A stretch of 64,000 nt of DNA. Origin: Nostoc sp. NIES-3756. GTDB lineage: Bacteria > Cyanobacteriota > Cyanobacteriia > Cyanobacteriales > Nostocaceae. Location: contig NZ_AP017295.1 in NCBI RefSeq assembly GCF_001548375.1, forward strand, positions 1,522,501-1,586,500, written 5' to 3'. The translations under genes and the position numbers were made by a program. Below, piece after piece: positions 20,040 to 29,028 of the stretch (positions are counted from its first letter, which is position 1; every line of letters starts with the position of its first letter). The notes beneath the pieces are model-generated. The model was not told where the DNA came from. It did no database searches and saw only the letters and a program-made list of their open reading frames with translations.

Positions 20040-20483
20040 ATGTTGACGTTGACGCAACTTAAACCAGCAAATCCTGATGTAGCAGTTACTCTAACTTTGG
20101 CGCTGACAGCAGAAGAACGGACTCGCTCTCGTCACCGTTTTGAGACAGAAGATGGTGAGGTTGTGTTTTTACGTTTACCCAGAGGTACAGTGTTGCGTGA
20201 TGGAGATATTCTTCTAGATGAAACTAATGATACTTTAATTAGAATTGCGGCTAAATTAGAACCAGTATTAACTGTAGTTGCTTCAACTCCGCTTTTGTTG
20301 ATGCGAGCAGCTTATCATTTAGGTAATCGTCATGTACCTGTCGAAATTACCTCAACCTATTTACGCATATCACCTGATGAGGTACTGCGTTCAATGTTAG
20401 AACACATGGGGTTAGCAATTACCGCCGAAATTCTCCCCTTTCAGCCAGAATTAGGTGCTTATGGACACTATCACGCTCACTGA
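20040..20483 (+). CDS. ureE: Urease accessory protein UreE
   Basis: A 147-residue nickel metallochaperone that delivers nickel to the UreG/UreF/UreD complex during urease maturation. The N-terminal domain shows [18 protein letters not shown] and [11 protein letters not shown], and the C-terminal domain has the conserved [12 protein letters not shown] with the nickel-binding His. The His-rich tail is short (YGHYHAH) compared with enteric relatives, so storage capacity is probably low. The start has no Shine-Dalgarno sequence and lies directly behind a terminator. The 3' end overlaps ureF, which indicates translational coupling. Confidence 0.95.
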   Translation: MLTLTQLKPANPDVAVTLTLALTAEERTRSRHRFETEDGEVVFLRLPRGTVLRDGDILLDETNDTLIRIAAKLEPVLTVVASTPLLLMRAAYHLGNRHVPVEITSTYLRISPDEVLRSMLEHMGLAITAEILPFQPELGAYGHYHAH

Positions 20484-21150
20484 TAGCCATTTTTTACATA
20501 TATTACAACTAGCTAGTTCTGCCTTACCTGTGGGGGCGTACAGCTATTCCGAAGGGTTGGAAACATTAGTAGAAAATGGGGAAGTTGCTAATCAAGCAAC
20601 TCTGCAACAATGGTTAGAAGGTGAATTAAGATATGGAGCAATTCGCCTAGAAGCGGCTGTGATGGTAAGAGCCATGCAGGCTGCCACAATAGAAGATATG
20701 GAAGCATTACATTATTGGAATTTGTGGTTATCTGCGGCGAGGGAAACTCAAGAACTACGCAATTCTAGCTGGCAGATGGGGCGATCGCTCATCCAGTTAC
20801 TTGGTAAAATACAACCACAAATCCAACCTTTCGCTGATGCAGTTGGTAATCCTTCTAATTATGCGATCGCTTTTGGTATTGCTGCTGCTCATTGGCAAAT
20901 TGATATTTCTGCTGCCCTATTAGGATACCTGCATAGTTGGGCAACTAATTTAATTACTGCTGGAGTCAAACTTATCCCCCTTGGACAAACAGCCGGGCAA
21001 GAATTATTACTGCAATTACAACCTTTAATTAGTCATACAGCAATAGAAATTATCTCTTTAAAAGATGAGGAAATTGCTTGTTGTAGTTGGGGTTTATCCT
21101 TGGCAAGTATGCAGCACGAAACGCAATATACAAGACTATTCAGAAGTTAA
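20461..21150 (+). CDS. ureF: Urease accessory protein UreF
   Basis: About 229 residues from ATG 20461. The family start [21 protein letters not shown] is closely matched here (positions 15-35), and the protein is mostly helical. UreF binds UreD and UreG and gates the GTPase during carbamylation and nickel insertion into urease. The ATG lies 23 bp inside the ureE end. ureG follows after 63 bp that carry heptamer repeats. The structural genes ureABC and ureD are not here, so the urease genes are split in this genome. Confidence 0.95.
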   Translation: MDTITLTDSHFLHILQLASSALPVGAYSYSEGLETLVENGEVANQATLQQWLEGELRYGAIRLEAAVMVRAMQAATIEDMEALHYWNLWLSAARETQELRNSSWQMGRSLIQLLGKIQPQIQPFADAVGNPSNYAIAFGIAAAHWQIDISAALLGYLHSWATNLITAGVKLIPLGQTAGQELLLQLQPLISHTAIEIISLKDEEIACCSWGLSLASMQHETQYTRLFRS

Positions 21151-21213
21151 ATTTGGTTGTAAATGAAGGTAAAAAATATAAACTAATGACTAATGAATAA
21201 TAACTTATGACTT

Positions 21214-21810
21214 ATGAATGCTTTTCGTGTTGGAGTAGCAGGCCCAGTGGGTTCGGGGAAGACGGCTTTAGTAGATGCTTTATGTAAAGCGTTGCGCGAT
21301 CTCTATAAATTGGCGGTGGTGACAAATGATATTTATACTCAAGAAGACGCTCAGTTTTTGGTACGTTCTCAAGCTTTGGCCAGCGATCGCATTTTAGGTG
21401 TAGAAACTGGCGGTTGTCCACACACTGCAATTCGTGAAGATGCTTCGATGAATTTGGCAGCAATAGAACAGCTAGAACAGCGCTTTACCGATTTAGATTT
21501 AGTTTTTCTAGAAAGTGGCGGAGATAATTTAGCTGCAACTTTTAGTCCTGAATTAGTAGATTTAACAATTTATGTAATTGATGTTGCCGCAGGTGATAAA
21601 ATCCCCCGCAAAGGCGGCCCAGGAATTACTAAGTCAGATTTATTAGTAATCAATAAAACTGATCTAGCACCTTACGTTGGTGCAGATTTAAACGTCATGG
21701 ACAGAGACGCAAAAAAAATGCGTGGTAACAAACCGTTCATTTTTACCAACTTAAAAACTCAGCAAGGACTCACCGAAGTAATTGCCTTTGTTTCTACTCA
21801 CATCTGTTGA
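21214..21810 (+). CDS. ureG: Urease accessory GTPase UreG
   Basis: A 198-residue SIMIBI-class GTPase that supplies energy for nickel insertion. Seen motifs: P-loop GPVGSGKT (near 10-17), [12 protein letters not shown], the nickel-binding [16 protein letters not shown] (Cys-Pro-His), [15 protein letters not shown] and the NKTDL guanine-specificity motif. The length is standard. The start ATG is preceded by TAATGACTAATGAATAAT-type repeats rather than a ribosome site. It is the third gene of ureEFG. Confidence 0.97.
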   Translation: MNAFRVGVAGPVGSGKTALVDALCKALRDLYKLAVVTNDIYTQEDAQFLVRSQALASDRILGVETGGCPHTAIREDASMNLAAIEQLEQRFTDLDLVFLESGGDNLAATFSPELVDLTIYVIDVAAGDKIPRKGGPGITKSDLLVINKTDLAPYVGADLNVMDRDAKKMRGNKPFIFTNLKTQQGLTEVIAFVSTHIC

Positions 21811-21835
21811 GAAACAAAGATTAAAAAAAATCACT

Positions 21836-21899
21836 ATTGACTACAGACTATGGACTATGGACTAATAACTATGGACTAATGACTATAGACTAATGACTA
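21836..21899 (+). repeat. ACTATGG/ACTAATG heptamer array running into a start codon
   Basis: About nine 7-bp units of the ACTATGG/ACTAATG type in tandem. The last unit supplies the ATG of the next gene (21893), and the first codons of that gene still follow the repeat. There is no Shine-Dalgarno sequence. Confidence 0.8.
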
Positions 21900-22705
21900 A
21901 CCTACAAATTTTTCTCGACATTGCCACAGAAGCGGCTTTAGCTGCGGGTGCGGTTTTACAGGGTTATTTAGGTAAGGTAGAAGACGCAGTTACAGAAAAA
22001 GGTCGTCCCGGTGATTTAGTTACCGCCGCCGATAAAGCTTCAGAAGCAGTAATTTTAGAAGTTTTGCGTCGTCACTTTCCTCAACATTCCATTCTGGCTG
22101 AGGAGTCAGGAAAACTGGGGAATCAAGATAATGAATATCTTTGGGTGATAGATCCCCTTGATGGGACTACTAATTACGCTCACCAATACCCAGCTTTTTG
22201 TGTATCTATCGGGTTGTTAATTAATGATGTACCCCAGGTAGGGGTAATTTACGACCCCTTTCATAATGAATTATTCCGTGCGGCGGCTGGTTTAGGTGCA
22301 ACCCGCAACCGTCATCCCATAAAGGTTTCTCATACATCGGAATTAAATAAAAGCTTATTAGTAACAGGATTCGCTTATGATCGCCGCGAAACATCAGATA
22401 ATAACTATGCAGAATTTTGCCACCTTACCCATCTCACCCAAGGTGTGAGGCGTAGCGGTTCAGCCGCTTTAGATTTAGCTCATGTTGCTTGTGGGCGTGT
22501 CGATGGTTATTGGGAAAGAGGAATAGCGCCTTGGGATATTATCGCTGGGGTAATCTTGTTACAAGAGGCAGGTGGTAAAGTTACTGCCTATGATGGGACT
22601 CCGTTAAAAATTGAATCTGGTAGGATTCTTGCAACTAATGGTTATATTCATAACAAATTGAGTCAGGCGTTGATAGACGCGCCACCTCTGTCCGCTTGGC
22701 AATGA
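21893..22705 (+). CDS. Inositol monophosphatase family protein
   Basis: A 270-residue magnesium-dependent phosphatase of the IMPase/SuhB/HisN family. Metal ligands are visible in ILAEESG (Glu near 68), IDPLDGTTNYAH (Asp pair near 86-90) and WERGIAPWDIIAGVILLQEAGG (Asp near 221). Substrates in this family include inositol-1-phosphate and histidinol phosphate; which one applies cannot be told from sequence, though hisZ lies 1.5 kb downstream. The start codon sits in a heptamer repeat array. Confidence 0.88.
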   Translation: MTNLQIFLDIATEAALAAGAVLQGYLGKVEDAVTEKGRPGDLVTAADKASEAVILEVLRRHFPQHSILAEESGKLGNQDNEYLWVIDPLDGTTNYAHQYPAFCVSIGLLINDVPQVGVIYDPFHNELFRAAAGLGATRNRHPIKVSHTSELNKSLLVTGFAYDRRETSDNNYAEFCHLTHLTQGVRRSGSAALDLAHVACGRVDGYWERGIAPWDIIAGVILLQEAGGKVTAYDGTPLKIESGRILATNGYIHNKLSQALIDAPPLSAWQ

Positions 22706-22768
22706 GGGTTAATTTGTCATAACTTGCGGCGATACTTTAAGTAGAATAATCGTGAATAATTCAAGATT

Positions 22769-22836
22769 CGTAATGAGGGCTAAATTCCTTACTACGAACT
22801 TAATTATCATAATTTACATTGCTTAATATAGTTTGG
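22769..22836 (+). repeat. Near-palindrome of the GTAGTAAG family with conserved flank
   Basis: A 28-bp near-palindrome (22769-22796), CGTAATGAGGGCTA followed by AATTCCTTACTACG, is followed by a flank ending TTACATTGCTTAATATAG and TTTGGTTT. The same order, palindrome then this flank, occurs at 37436-37507. It lies in the 358-bp gap before the J-domain gene; I see nothing else in that gap. Confidence 0.6.
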
Positions 22837-23063
22837 TTTCTTTCCCACAGGTTACTTACGTAATTTATCCGAGAAATTACTGAAGGCAAAGTTCAGATAG
22901 TTTAACTTCTAGCTCTTACCTTCTGGCTTTTACCTCCTTTTACCTAATAAATTAAAGATTCACCAAAGAGTAGCAAATATTTTCTCTAAACCACTGACGT
23001 TTACCCATTCAAGCGCAGTAAACTAGAAAAAATCTTACGGCTCTCTTGGTGCAAAACCGCTAT

Positions 23064-24008
23064 ATGTCTCTCAGAATAGATCGTGGATTATTTAGATATG
23101 ATTTCATAGACCATCACGCAATCTTGTGTGTAGCTGTTGACGCGGATGTCAAAGAAATCCGCAAAAGATATTTAAAAATTGCTCGCCACTTGCACCCCGA
23201 TAGCAGTGCTATCACCACCGAGACAGAAAAAAAATTAGCCGGCGAACTATTATCCAAGTTGGTTAACCCAGCTTACGAGACACTATCCGCAGAACGAACT
23301 CGTTCTGAATACATCATAGTGTTATCGCAAATGGGTAAGCGTTTAGTACAAGAATCGGCTTCGATAGAACTGACTACGGATTTAGGCAAACAGCTAGCAT
23401 CAGCACCCAATGTTGATCTACTTTATAAAAGTGCGATCGCCAAAATTGCAGAAACTCAATATAACTCGCTCAAAGAGGTGATTACCATCATTTCTCAAAT
23501 CAGCGAGTTGAACTTAGTTTACCTAATGCGGACGGCTGGGAAAACTTTTGCTGCATCAACAGCCAAACCCCTAGTTAACTCCACTCCTAACCAGTCAAAA
23601 GAAGCAGCCCCACCACCTCAACCAGAACCTGCTAAAGAAGACTCATCTATTGAACAGTATCTGCGTCGCGCTCAAACTTTGATTGACAAAAACCAATTTG
23701 CCCCAGCCGAAGTAGAGTTAAAAGACGCGCTGAAAATAGCACCTAAGAGTAGCCGTTGTCATAGTTTATTGGCATTTGTTTATCTGAAGCAAAATAAACT
23801 GAAAATGGCCAAAATTCATTTTGATAATACTCTAAAATTAGACCCCCAAGATCAAACAGCATTGGCGTGGAAACCTAAAATAGATAAGGCTCTAGGTCAA
23901 CAAACTAGTAGTTCTAATGCCAATACATCCACCACTACTAGCAATAAGCAGCCAGAAAAATCTGGAGGTGGTTTGTTTGGTGGTTTATTTGGTGGGAAGA
24001 AAAAGTAG
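23064..24008 (+). CDS. J-domain and TPR protein
   Basis: About 314 residues from ATG 23064; in-frame TTG and GTG codons lie 18 and 15 bp upstream. An N-terminal J domain (about 12-80) carries the HPD motif near 44-46 that stimulates Hsp70 ATPase. A Pro-rich linker (about 180-200) leads to tetratricopeptide repeats (about 205-275) and a Gly-rich tail ending in GGLFGGLFGGKKK. It is probably a cytoplasmic DnaK co-chaperone or assembly factor of cyanobacterial type. No partner gene is adjacent. Confidence 0.8.
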   Translation: MSLRIDRGLFRYDFIDHHAILCVAVDADVKEIRKRYLKIARHLHPDSSAITTETEKKLAGELLSKLVNPAYETLSAERTRSEYIIVLSQMGKRLVQESASIELTTDLGKQLASAPNVDLLYKSAIAKIAETQYNSLKEVITIISQISELNLVYLMRTAGKTFAASTAKPLVNSTPNQSKEAAPPPQPEPAKEDSSIEQYLRRAQTLIDKNQFAPAEVELKDALKIAPKSSRCHSLLAFVYLKQNKLKMAKIHFDNTLKLDPQDQTALAWKPKIDKALGQQTSSSNANTSTTTSNKQPEKSGGGLFGGLFGGKKK

Positions 24009-24227
24009 TCATTTATCAAAGCTAAGTGCTATTGCAGTTGATAGATTGTCTTGATTCAAACGCTGAAATAGACTATGAATCAAAGGTTTTCCATCTAAAA
24101 TCCAAAATTGATATAACCTTCAAAATGGTATGATACACCAGCTGATTATTAGCAACCACCAGGTGCTTGAGACAAATCTTTCTAGTCGCATGTAAATCAG
24201 CATGGGGAATCACATAACGGAGGATTA

Positions 24228-25442
24228 ATGGTGTATCAACCAGCAGCGGGAGCGAGGGATTTATTACCCTTAGATGTGGCTCAAAAACGCTGGATTGAAG
24301 ATAAGTTACAACAAGTGTTTCACCGTTGGGGTTATCACAGAATTATCACCTCAACATTGGAACGTATGGACACCTTAATGGCGGGTGAAGCAATTCAACG
24401 CCAGATGGTGATTCAACTGCAAAATTCAGAAGATGAAGAATTAGGGCTGCGTCCAGAGTTGACAGCTTCTATCGCTCGTGCTGTTGTCACGCGCATGGCA
24501 AATGTTACCTATCCGCAGCGCCTGTACTATAATGCCAACGTCTTCCGCCGCATCTGGGAAAATCGCCATAATCGCCAACAAGAGTTTTATCAAGCTGGCG
24601 TGGAATTATTGGGTGTCGGTGGACTTTTAGCTAATGCAGAAGTTTTGCTGTTGGTGGGTAATTGCTTGACAGCATTAGGTTTACAGGATTGGCATTTAAT
24701 TTTAGGTGAAGCAGGAATCACGCGATCGCTTTTGAATGCTTTCCCTGTAAATATACGTGCCAAAGTTCGCAGTGCGATCGCTCATCTTGACCGCATTACT
24801 ATAGATACTCTCCCCCTAACTGACGAACTGCGCGAACGCGCCAGAATCATGTTAGATTTGCGCGGAAACAGCGCCGATGTGTTGCAAAAAGTCAGTAGCT
24901 TGGATTTAGATACAGAACAACAAGAGGCGGTCAACAACCTCAAATCTTTAGTAGAGTTATTAGAATCTAGGGGTCAATTTCCCATAATTCTTGACCTGAG
25001 CCTGATTCAAACCATAGACTATTACACGGGTATTGTTTTTGAAATTGTTAGCAGTACCGACGCACAAGCGAGAACTTTAGGGCGTGGTGGTCGCTACGAC
25101 CAACTTTTAGGGCTGTATCATCCCCAAGGAGAGAATATTCCAGGGATTGGATTTGTCCTCAACATCGAAGACTTATATCAAGTTCTACTATCCACTCAGC
25201 AATTACCACACCAAACCCCGGCTAGTGATTGGTTAGTTGTCCCAGAAACACCAAAAGCCCATAGTGCAGCCTTTGCCTACGCCCAAGAGCTACGTGAATC
25301 TGCTGAGTTAGTCAGAGTAGAAATAGACTTGAGCGGTAAAGATACGCCAGCTATTCAAGAATACGCCCGCGATCGCGGTATTGCCCAGATCGCTTGGATT
25401 AAAGCCGATGGATCACCAATAATTGAAAAGGTAAGTCCATAG
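24228..25442 (+). CDS. hisZ: ATP phosphoribosyltransferase regulatory subunit HisZ
   Basis: A 404-residue paralogue of histidyl-tRNA synthetase that partners the short form of HisG in the first step of histidine synthesis. The class II core is visible: GARDLLPLD at the start, RPELTASIARAV (motif 2 region), TIDYYTGIVFEI and LGRGGRYDQLLG. The full anticodon-binding domain of a true HisS is missing; only a shortened C-terminal part remains. The ribosome site GGAGG lies just before ATG 24228. Synthetase identity is less likely because of the length and the truncated tail. Confidence 0.88.
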   Translation: MVYQPAAGARDLLPLDVAQKRWIEDKLQQVFHRWGYHRIITSTLERMDTLMAGEAIQRQMVIQLQNSEDEELGLRPELTASIARAVVTRMANVTYPQRLYYNANVFRRIWENRHNRQQEFYQAGVELLGVGGLLANAEVLLLVGNCLTALGLQDWHLILGEAGITRSLLNAFPVNIRAKVRSAIAHLDRITIDTLPLTDELRERARIMLDLRGNSADVLQKVSSLDLDTEQQEAVNNLKSLVELLESRGQFPIILDLSLIQTIDYYTGIVFEIVSSTDAQARTLGRGGRYDQLLGLYHPQGENIPGIGFVLNIEDLYQVLLSTQQLPHQTPASDWLVVPETPKAHSAAFAYAQELRESAELVRVEIDLSGKDTPAIQEYARDRGIAQIAWIKADGSPIIEKVSP

Positions 25443-25458
25443 TCCATAGTTAAAAAAT

Positions 25459-25488
25459 CTGTTGACTGTTGACTGTTGACTGTTGACT
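25459..25488 (+). repeat. CTGTTGA heptamer array
   Basis: Four tandem copies of the 7-bp unit CTGTTGA between hisZ and the ferredoxin gene. The array ends 14 bp before the ferredoxin start. The same unit occurs at 42787-42815. Confidence 0.85.
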
Positions 25489-25501
25489 AAAGAGAGGGAA
25501 T

Positions 25502-25726
25502 ATGCCACACACTATTGTTACTGATGTTTGTGAAGGTGTTGCTGACTGCGTAGATGCTTGTCCAGTAGCGTGTATTCATGACGGCCCTGGTAAAAATGCC
25601 AAGGGAACTGATTGGTACTGGATTGATTTTTCTACTTGTATTGATTGTGGTATTTGTCTACAAGTATGCCCCGTAGAAAATGCGATCGTTCCAGAAGAAA
25701 GACCTGATTTACAGAAAACTCCGTAA
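25502..25726 (+). CDS. Bacterial-type two-cluster ferredoxin
   Basis: A 74-residue iron-sulfur protein. The C-terminal half has the classic CIDCGICLQVCPVE pattern (CxxCxxCxxxCP) for a 4Fe-4S cluster. The N-terminal half has VCEGVADCVDACPVAC, whose spacing fits the first cluster of 7Fe/8Fe ferredoxins but is not the standard CxxCxxC. It probably carries electrons at low potential in the cytoplasm. AGAGAGGGAA provides a ribosome site before ATG 25502. It is followed by a strong terminator and so is probably monocistronic or co-transcribed with hisZ. Confidence 0.9.
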   Translation: MPHTIVTDVCEGVADCVDACPVACIHDGPGKNAKGTDWYWIDFSTCIDCGICLQVCPVENAIVPEERPDLQKTP

Positions 25727-25761
25727 TTACAGTTAGGTATTCAGGGAACTTACTTGTATTA

Positions 25762-25799
25762 ATAGGCAATCTTCTTTACTGAAGATTGCCTATTTTTTT
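25762..25799 (+). terminator. Intrinsic terminator after the ferredoxin gene
   Basis: ATAGGCAATCTTC pairs perfectly with GAAGATTGCCTAT (13 bp), loop TTTACT, then a run of Ts. A strong factor-independent terminator. Confidence 0.92.
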
Positions 25800-26063
25800 G
25801 GGTAAAAGTAAAAAATCCTAACTTAAATATCAGAAAAATATAAAAGGTTGCTAAATTTATTGTGAAAAATAAAAAGCCATATGTAATTTAACAGTGACTA
25901 CACGGTCGTTGACGAACTTGTACATTTTCTTATATTAACAAGTGACTGTTAAGTAACATGATTATTGATGGATGGAAATTAGAATCATCACAACTTATTA
26001 ACTAAACTACTTCATCCAAGGTAGTAAAAGTACTTACATTTTAAAAAATAATAATAAGAATTC

Positions 26064-26855
26064 ATGAAAAGGCTAAGTATCTTACCTAGTGTTCAGTTCT
26101 CCATCTTGAGTCTTTCTTGTGCAGCAATTAACTTGCTACCACTTCAAAAAGCTACGGCTGCAACCATTGAACTTACCTTTACCCGGTTGGAAGGAATAAT
26201 TAATCCAAATTCTATAAATGGATTGGGAACCGCTATCTATAGAGCTAGTCTGCCAACTGATTATGATATTACTGCAATTAAAATTAATGACATAATCGGA
26301 CTGGGTGGAGGTTCTCCAGGTAAGTTTAGTGGTTTTGATTTAGATGCAATCAAAATTAGTCATAAGTTGATTACTAATCCCGAAGATATCAAAACACTCC
26401 CAGGATTAAACGTGTTTGATTTCACTCCAGTAGGTACTGTTTTTACACCAGGAACACAACGTCCTGTTGGCAATTCAAAGTTTAGTTATTTATTTAGGGG
26501 CGACTATTTATTTGGTACTAAAAACTGTGGTGGTACTATATGCGTAGATAATAATGTTGCCACATTAGGTAATTTCGATGCCTTTGCTATAACTGATACA
26601 AGAGCCACAGGATTTATGAGTCTTGGTGATGGCGGGCAACTTCTATTTAACCTTACCAAAACAATCTCTAGCCTTAAACAAGAACCACTATATGTGTATG
26701 CTGGCGAAGTGGCTGATAATGGCGAACAACTAAGAGGTCGGGTAACTGCGTTTGGCAGAAAAAGGAGGGTTCCAGAACCTACTAGCTTAGGTGCTATATC
26801 TTTAATGGGACTTTACTTAACAAGGCGCATCAAGAATAAGAAGAAAGTTGGGTGA
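26064..26855 (+). CDS. PEP-CTERM-type exported protein
   Basis: A 263-residue secreted protein. Residues about 1-31 form a signal peptide ending in KATAA. The C-terminus has the sorting signal RVPEP, a hydrophobic stretch (TSLGAISLMGLYL) and a basic tail (RRIKNKKK), recognised by an exosortase-type enzyme in other bacteria. The middle is rich in Gly, Asn and Thr and has two cysteines (NCGGTICVD). No enzymatic motif is seen. A second gene of this class lies at 49410. Confidence 0.75.
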   Translation: MKRLSILPSVQFSILSLSCAAINLLPLQKATAATIELTFTRLEGIINPNSINGLGTAIYRASLPTDYDITAIKINDIIGLGGGSPGKFSGFDLDAIKISHKLITNPEDIKTLPGLNVFDFTPVGTVFTPGTQRPVGNSKFSYLFRGDYLFGTKNCGGTICVDNNVATLGNFDAFAITDTRATGFMSLGDGGQLLFNLTKTISSLKQEPLYVYAGEVADNGEQLRGRVTAFGRKRRVPEPTSLGAISLMGLYLTRRIKNKKKVG

Positions 26856-26864
26856 AGGAAAAAT

Positions 26865-26896
26865 CTCTGCCGTTCTACGGCGGGGAGTTGTCAAAA
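26865..26896 (+). repeat. Possible solo right end of an IS200/IS605-type element
   Basis: The short hairpin GCCGTTCTACGGC followed by GGGGAGTTGTCAA resembles the 3' ends of cyanobacterial IS200/IS605 elements as I remember them. No tnpA or tnpB reading frame is adjacent. It could simply be a transcription terminator for the PEP-CTERM gene. Confidence 0.35.
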
Positions 26897-26910
26897 TTGA
26901 GTTTTTTCGC

Positions 26911-26935
26911 AAACATAGGTTGAACGCCTATGTTT
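26911..26935 (+). terminator. Hairpin before the ABC ATPase gene
   Basis: AAACATAGG pairs with CCTATGTTT around TTGAACG. An in-frame ATG (26930) lies inside the right arm. This argues that translation starts at 26960 instead, where AAAGGA gives a ribosome site. Confidence 0.65.
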
Positions 26936-26959
26936 TATCATTTAAAAATAAAGGATTTT

Positions 26960-27703
26960 ATGTCAGGTTCAGCACCAAACTCTGCTCCTCTACTAGAAGT
27001 TGAGAACGTCCATGCAGGATACATCAAGGATGTAGATATCTTGCAAGGTGTCAATTTCCGCGTTGAACCAGGAGAATTAGTTACAGTAATTGGCCCTAAC
27101 GGTGCTGGTAAATCGACCTTAGCAAAAACCATTTTTGGACTTCTGACACCCCATACAGGCACAATAAATTTTAAAGGTAAGAATATTGCTGGACTAAAAT
27201 CCAATCACATTGTGCGGCTGGGAATGTGCTATGTTCCACAAATTGCCAATGTCTTTCCTTCGTTGAGTGTAGAAGAGAACTTAGAAATGGGGGCTTTCAT
27301 TCGCAATGATAGTGTGCAACCATTGAAAGACAAAATATTTACTATGTTTCCTAAATTAAGCGATCGCCGTCGTCAACGTGCCGGTACTTTGTCTGGTGGA
27401 GAACGCCAAATGCTAGCGATGGGCAAAGCTTTAATGTTAGAACCCAGTTTACTAGTATTAGATGAACCCTCAGCCGCCTTATCACCAATTTTGGTGACAC
27501 AAGTATTTGAACAGATAAAACAAATCAACCAAAGCGGAACAGCCATCATCCTAGTCGAACAAAATGCCCGTAAAGCCCTAGAAATGGCAGACCGTGGTTA
27601 TGTATTAGAATCAGGACGCGATGCCATATCCGGCCCCGGACAAGAATTATTGAATGATCCCAAGGTAGCCGAACTGTATTTAGGTGCAGGGAAGGGACAT
27701 TAG
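26960..27703 (+). CDS. LivF/NatE-type ABC transporter ATP-binding protein
   Basis: About 247 residues from ATG 26960, which follows an AAAGGA ribosome site. Walker A is GPNGAGKST, the signature is LSGGERQML, Walker B is LLVLDEPSA and the H-loop is VEQNA. Q-loop and branched-chain features (VPQIANVFPSLSVEENLEMGAF) place it with LivF, which in cyanobacteria corresponds to NatE of the neutral amino-acid N-I transporter. It works with a second ATPase, two permeases and a binding protein, none of which is nearby; in Nostoc relatives these genes are scattered. UrtE of the urea transporter is a less likely alternative. Confidence 0.85.
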   Translation: MSGSAPNSAPLLEVENVHAGYIKDVDILQGVNFRVEPGELVTVIGPNGAGKSTLAKTIFGLLTPHTGTINFKGKNIAGLKSNHIVRLGMCYVPQIANVFPSLSVEENLEMGAFIRNDSVQPLKDKIFTMFPKLSDRRRQRAGTLSGGERQMLAMGKALMLEPSLLVLDEPSAALSPILVTQVFEQIKQINQSGTAIILVEQNARKALEMADRGYVLESGRDAISGPGQELLNDPKVAELYLGAGKGH

Positions 27704-27851
27704 GAGAGATGAGGAAGATGAGGGAGATGGGGGAGAAGAACTTTTGACTATGGACTAATGACAACTGACAAAAGCGTATACAAACGTACTCTCATGCCTT
27801 TGTTAAGTTTGGTATCTTGCTGGCAATGAGAAACTTTTGTTGGATGGTTAA

Positions 27852-28574
27852 ATGAGCCGAATTAATGGATTTATTGGTCGTCGACATTTTTTGAGGTTGG
27901 CTGGTGCAAGCGGTTTGGCTGTTGCGGCTGGCGGTGGAAGTTTAATTGCAGCCAAAGAAAATGTTATTGCTGATGCTGAATCAATCAATCTTAATCCTGT
28001 AAATCCACAACAGGCTTTACAACTTTTACTGGATGGTAATCAACGATTCGTTAATAAAAAACCAATATATCCTCACCAATCACAGCAATGGTTGCAATCC
28101 ATCGCCAAAGCACAGTATCCTTTTGCAGCTATTTTAGGATGTGCAGATTCTCGAGTACCTGCGGAGATTATTTTTGATCAAGGTCTTGGGGATTTATTCG
28201 TAGTGCGGGTGGCTGGTAATGTGGCTAGCGATATGGCGATCGCTAGCTTAGAATACGCTACATCTGTACTCGATACAAGGTTAATTGTGGTTTTAGGTCA
28301 TGAAAAATGTGGTGCTGTGGCAGCCAGCGTTAAAAATGAAGCACTTCCCGGTAAGATGAATCATTTTGTAGAAAAGATTAAACCAGCCTTAGCAAAACTA
28401 GATCAGACAAACAATAATTTTTATCACGCAGCCATTATTGCTAATATCCAATATCAAGCAGAAAAACTTCAACAAAATTCAAAAATATTAAAGCAATTAA
28501 TTAATAAAAGTCAAATAAAAATTGTCAAAGCTATTTACGATATTGATACAGGAAAAGTGGCAACTATTTCTTAA
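27852..28574 (+). CDS. Tat-exported beta carbonic anhydrase, copy 1
   Basis: A 240-residue beta-class carbonic anhydrase. The N-terminus MSRINGFIGRRHFLRLAG is a twin-arginine signal, so the folded zinc enzyme is likely exported. Zinc ligands and the active dyad are visible: CADSRVPAE (Cys, Asp, Arg) and GHEKCGAV (His and Cys). The enzyme interconverts CO2 and bicarbonate in the periplasm. The next gene is a close paralogue with the same first residues, which indicates a tandem duplication. A 450-bp gap separates them, so each probably has its own promoter. Confidence 0.9.
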   Translation: MSRINGFIGRRHFLRLAGASGLAVAAGGGSLIAAKENVIADAESINLNPVNPQQALQLLLDGNQRFVNKKPIYPHQSQQWLQSIAKAQYPFAAILGCADSRVPAEIIFDQGLGDLFVVRVAGNVASDMAIASLEYATSVLDTRLIVVLGHEKCGAVAASVKNEALPGKMNHFVEKIKPALAKLDQTNNNFYHAAIIANIQYQAEKLQQNSKILKQLINKSQIKIVKAIYDIDTGKVATIS

Positions 28575-29028
28575 TTTATAAGCACATATCACAAGTATGG
28601 CGCTCAATTTTTTGCGTCTATATAAATTATTAATATTTTGCTGACACATCAACATTATTTAATCATATATTATTCTATTTGTATATAATATTACCCTAAG
28701 TAATATCTAAATAGGGATACTTAGACGGTTGTGGGACTGTCTTTTGCCTGATTTGATTGAGTAATTACTAAACTATTACTGTTATATAGATATAAACCTT
28801 GTGTATCCATAAGTTTATTGAATTATAAATTTATTCAATTGTTAGCCACGATTTTGGTATATTCCAGAGAATAACGAAGCTTAATATTACTATGTTGCAA
28901 TAATTCGTAACTTTTCTAATGTCCTAAAGGTAGTTTTCAATTTAATTGACTAAACCTTTAGGTAGATATTTTATGAGTTTTTTAACAGCAACCTAGTGAA
29001 GTTGTGTGGTTGAATAGTGAGGTGTATC
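28575..29028. other. AT-rich gap between the two carbonic anhydrase genes
   Basis: A 454-bp stretch without a reading frame of note, AT-rich, with no repeat array or strong terminator. It probably holds the promoter of the second copy. Confidence 0.5.

Noticed and set aside
20017..20040. Ribosome site for ureE
   Set aside because: No purine-rich motif exists between the terminator and ATG.
25459..25488. Tandem CTGTTGA units as a possible CRISPR array
   Set aside because: Units are 7 bp, directly adjacent and without spacers; no cas gene nearby.
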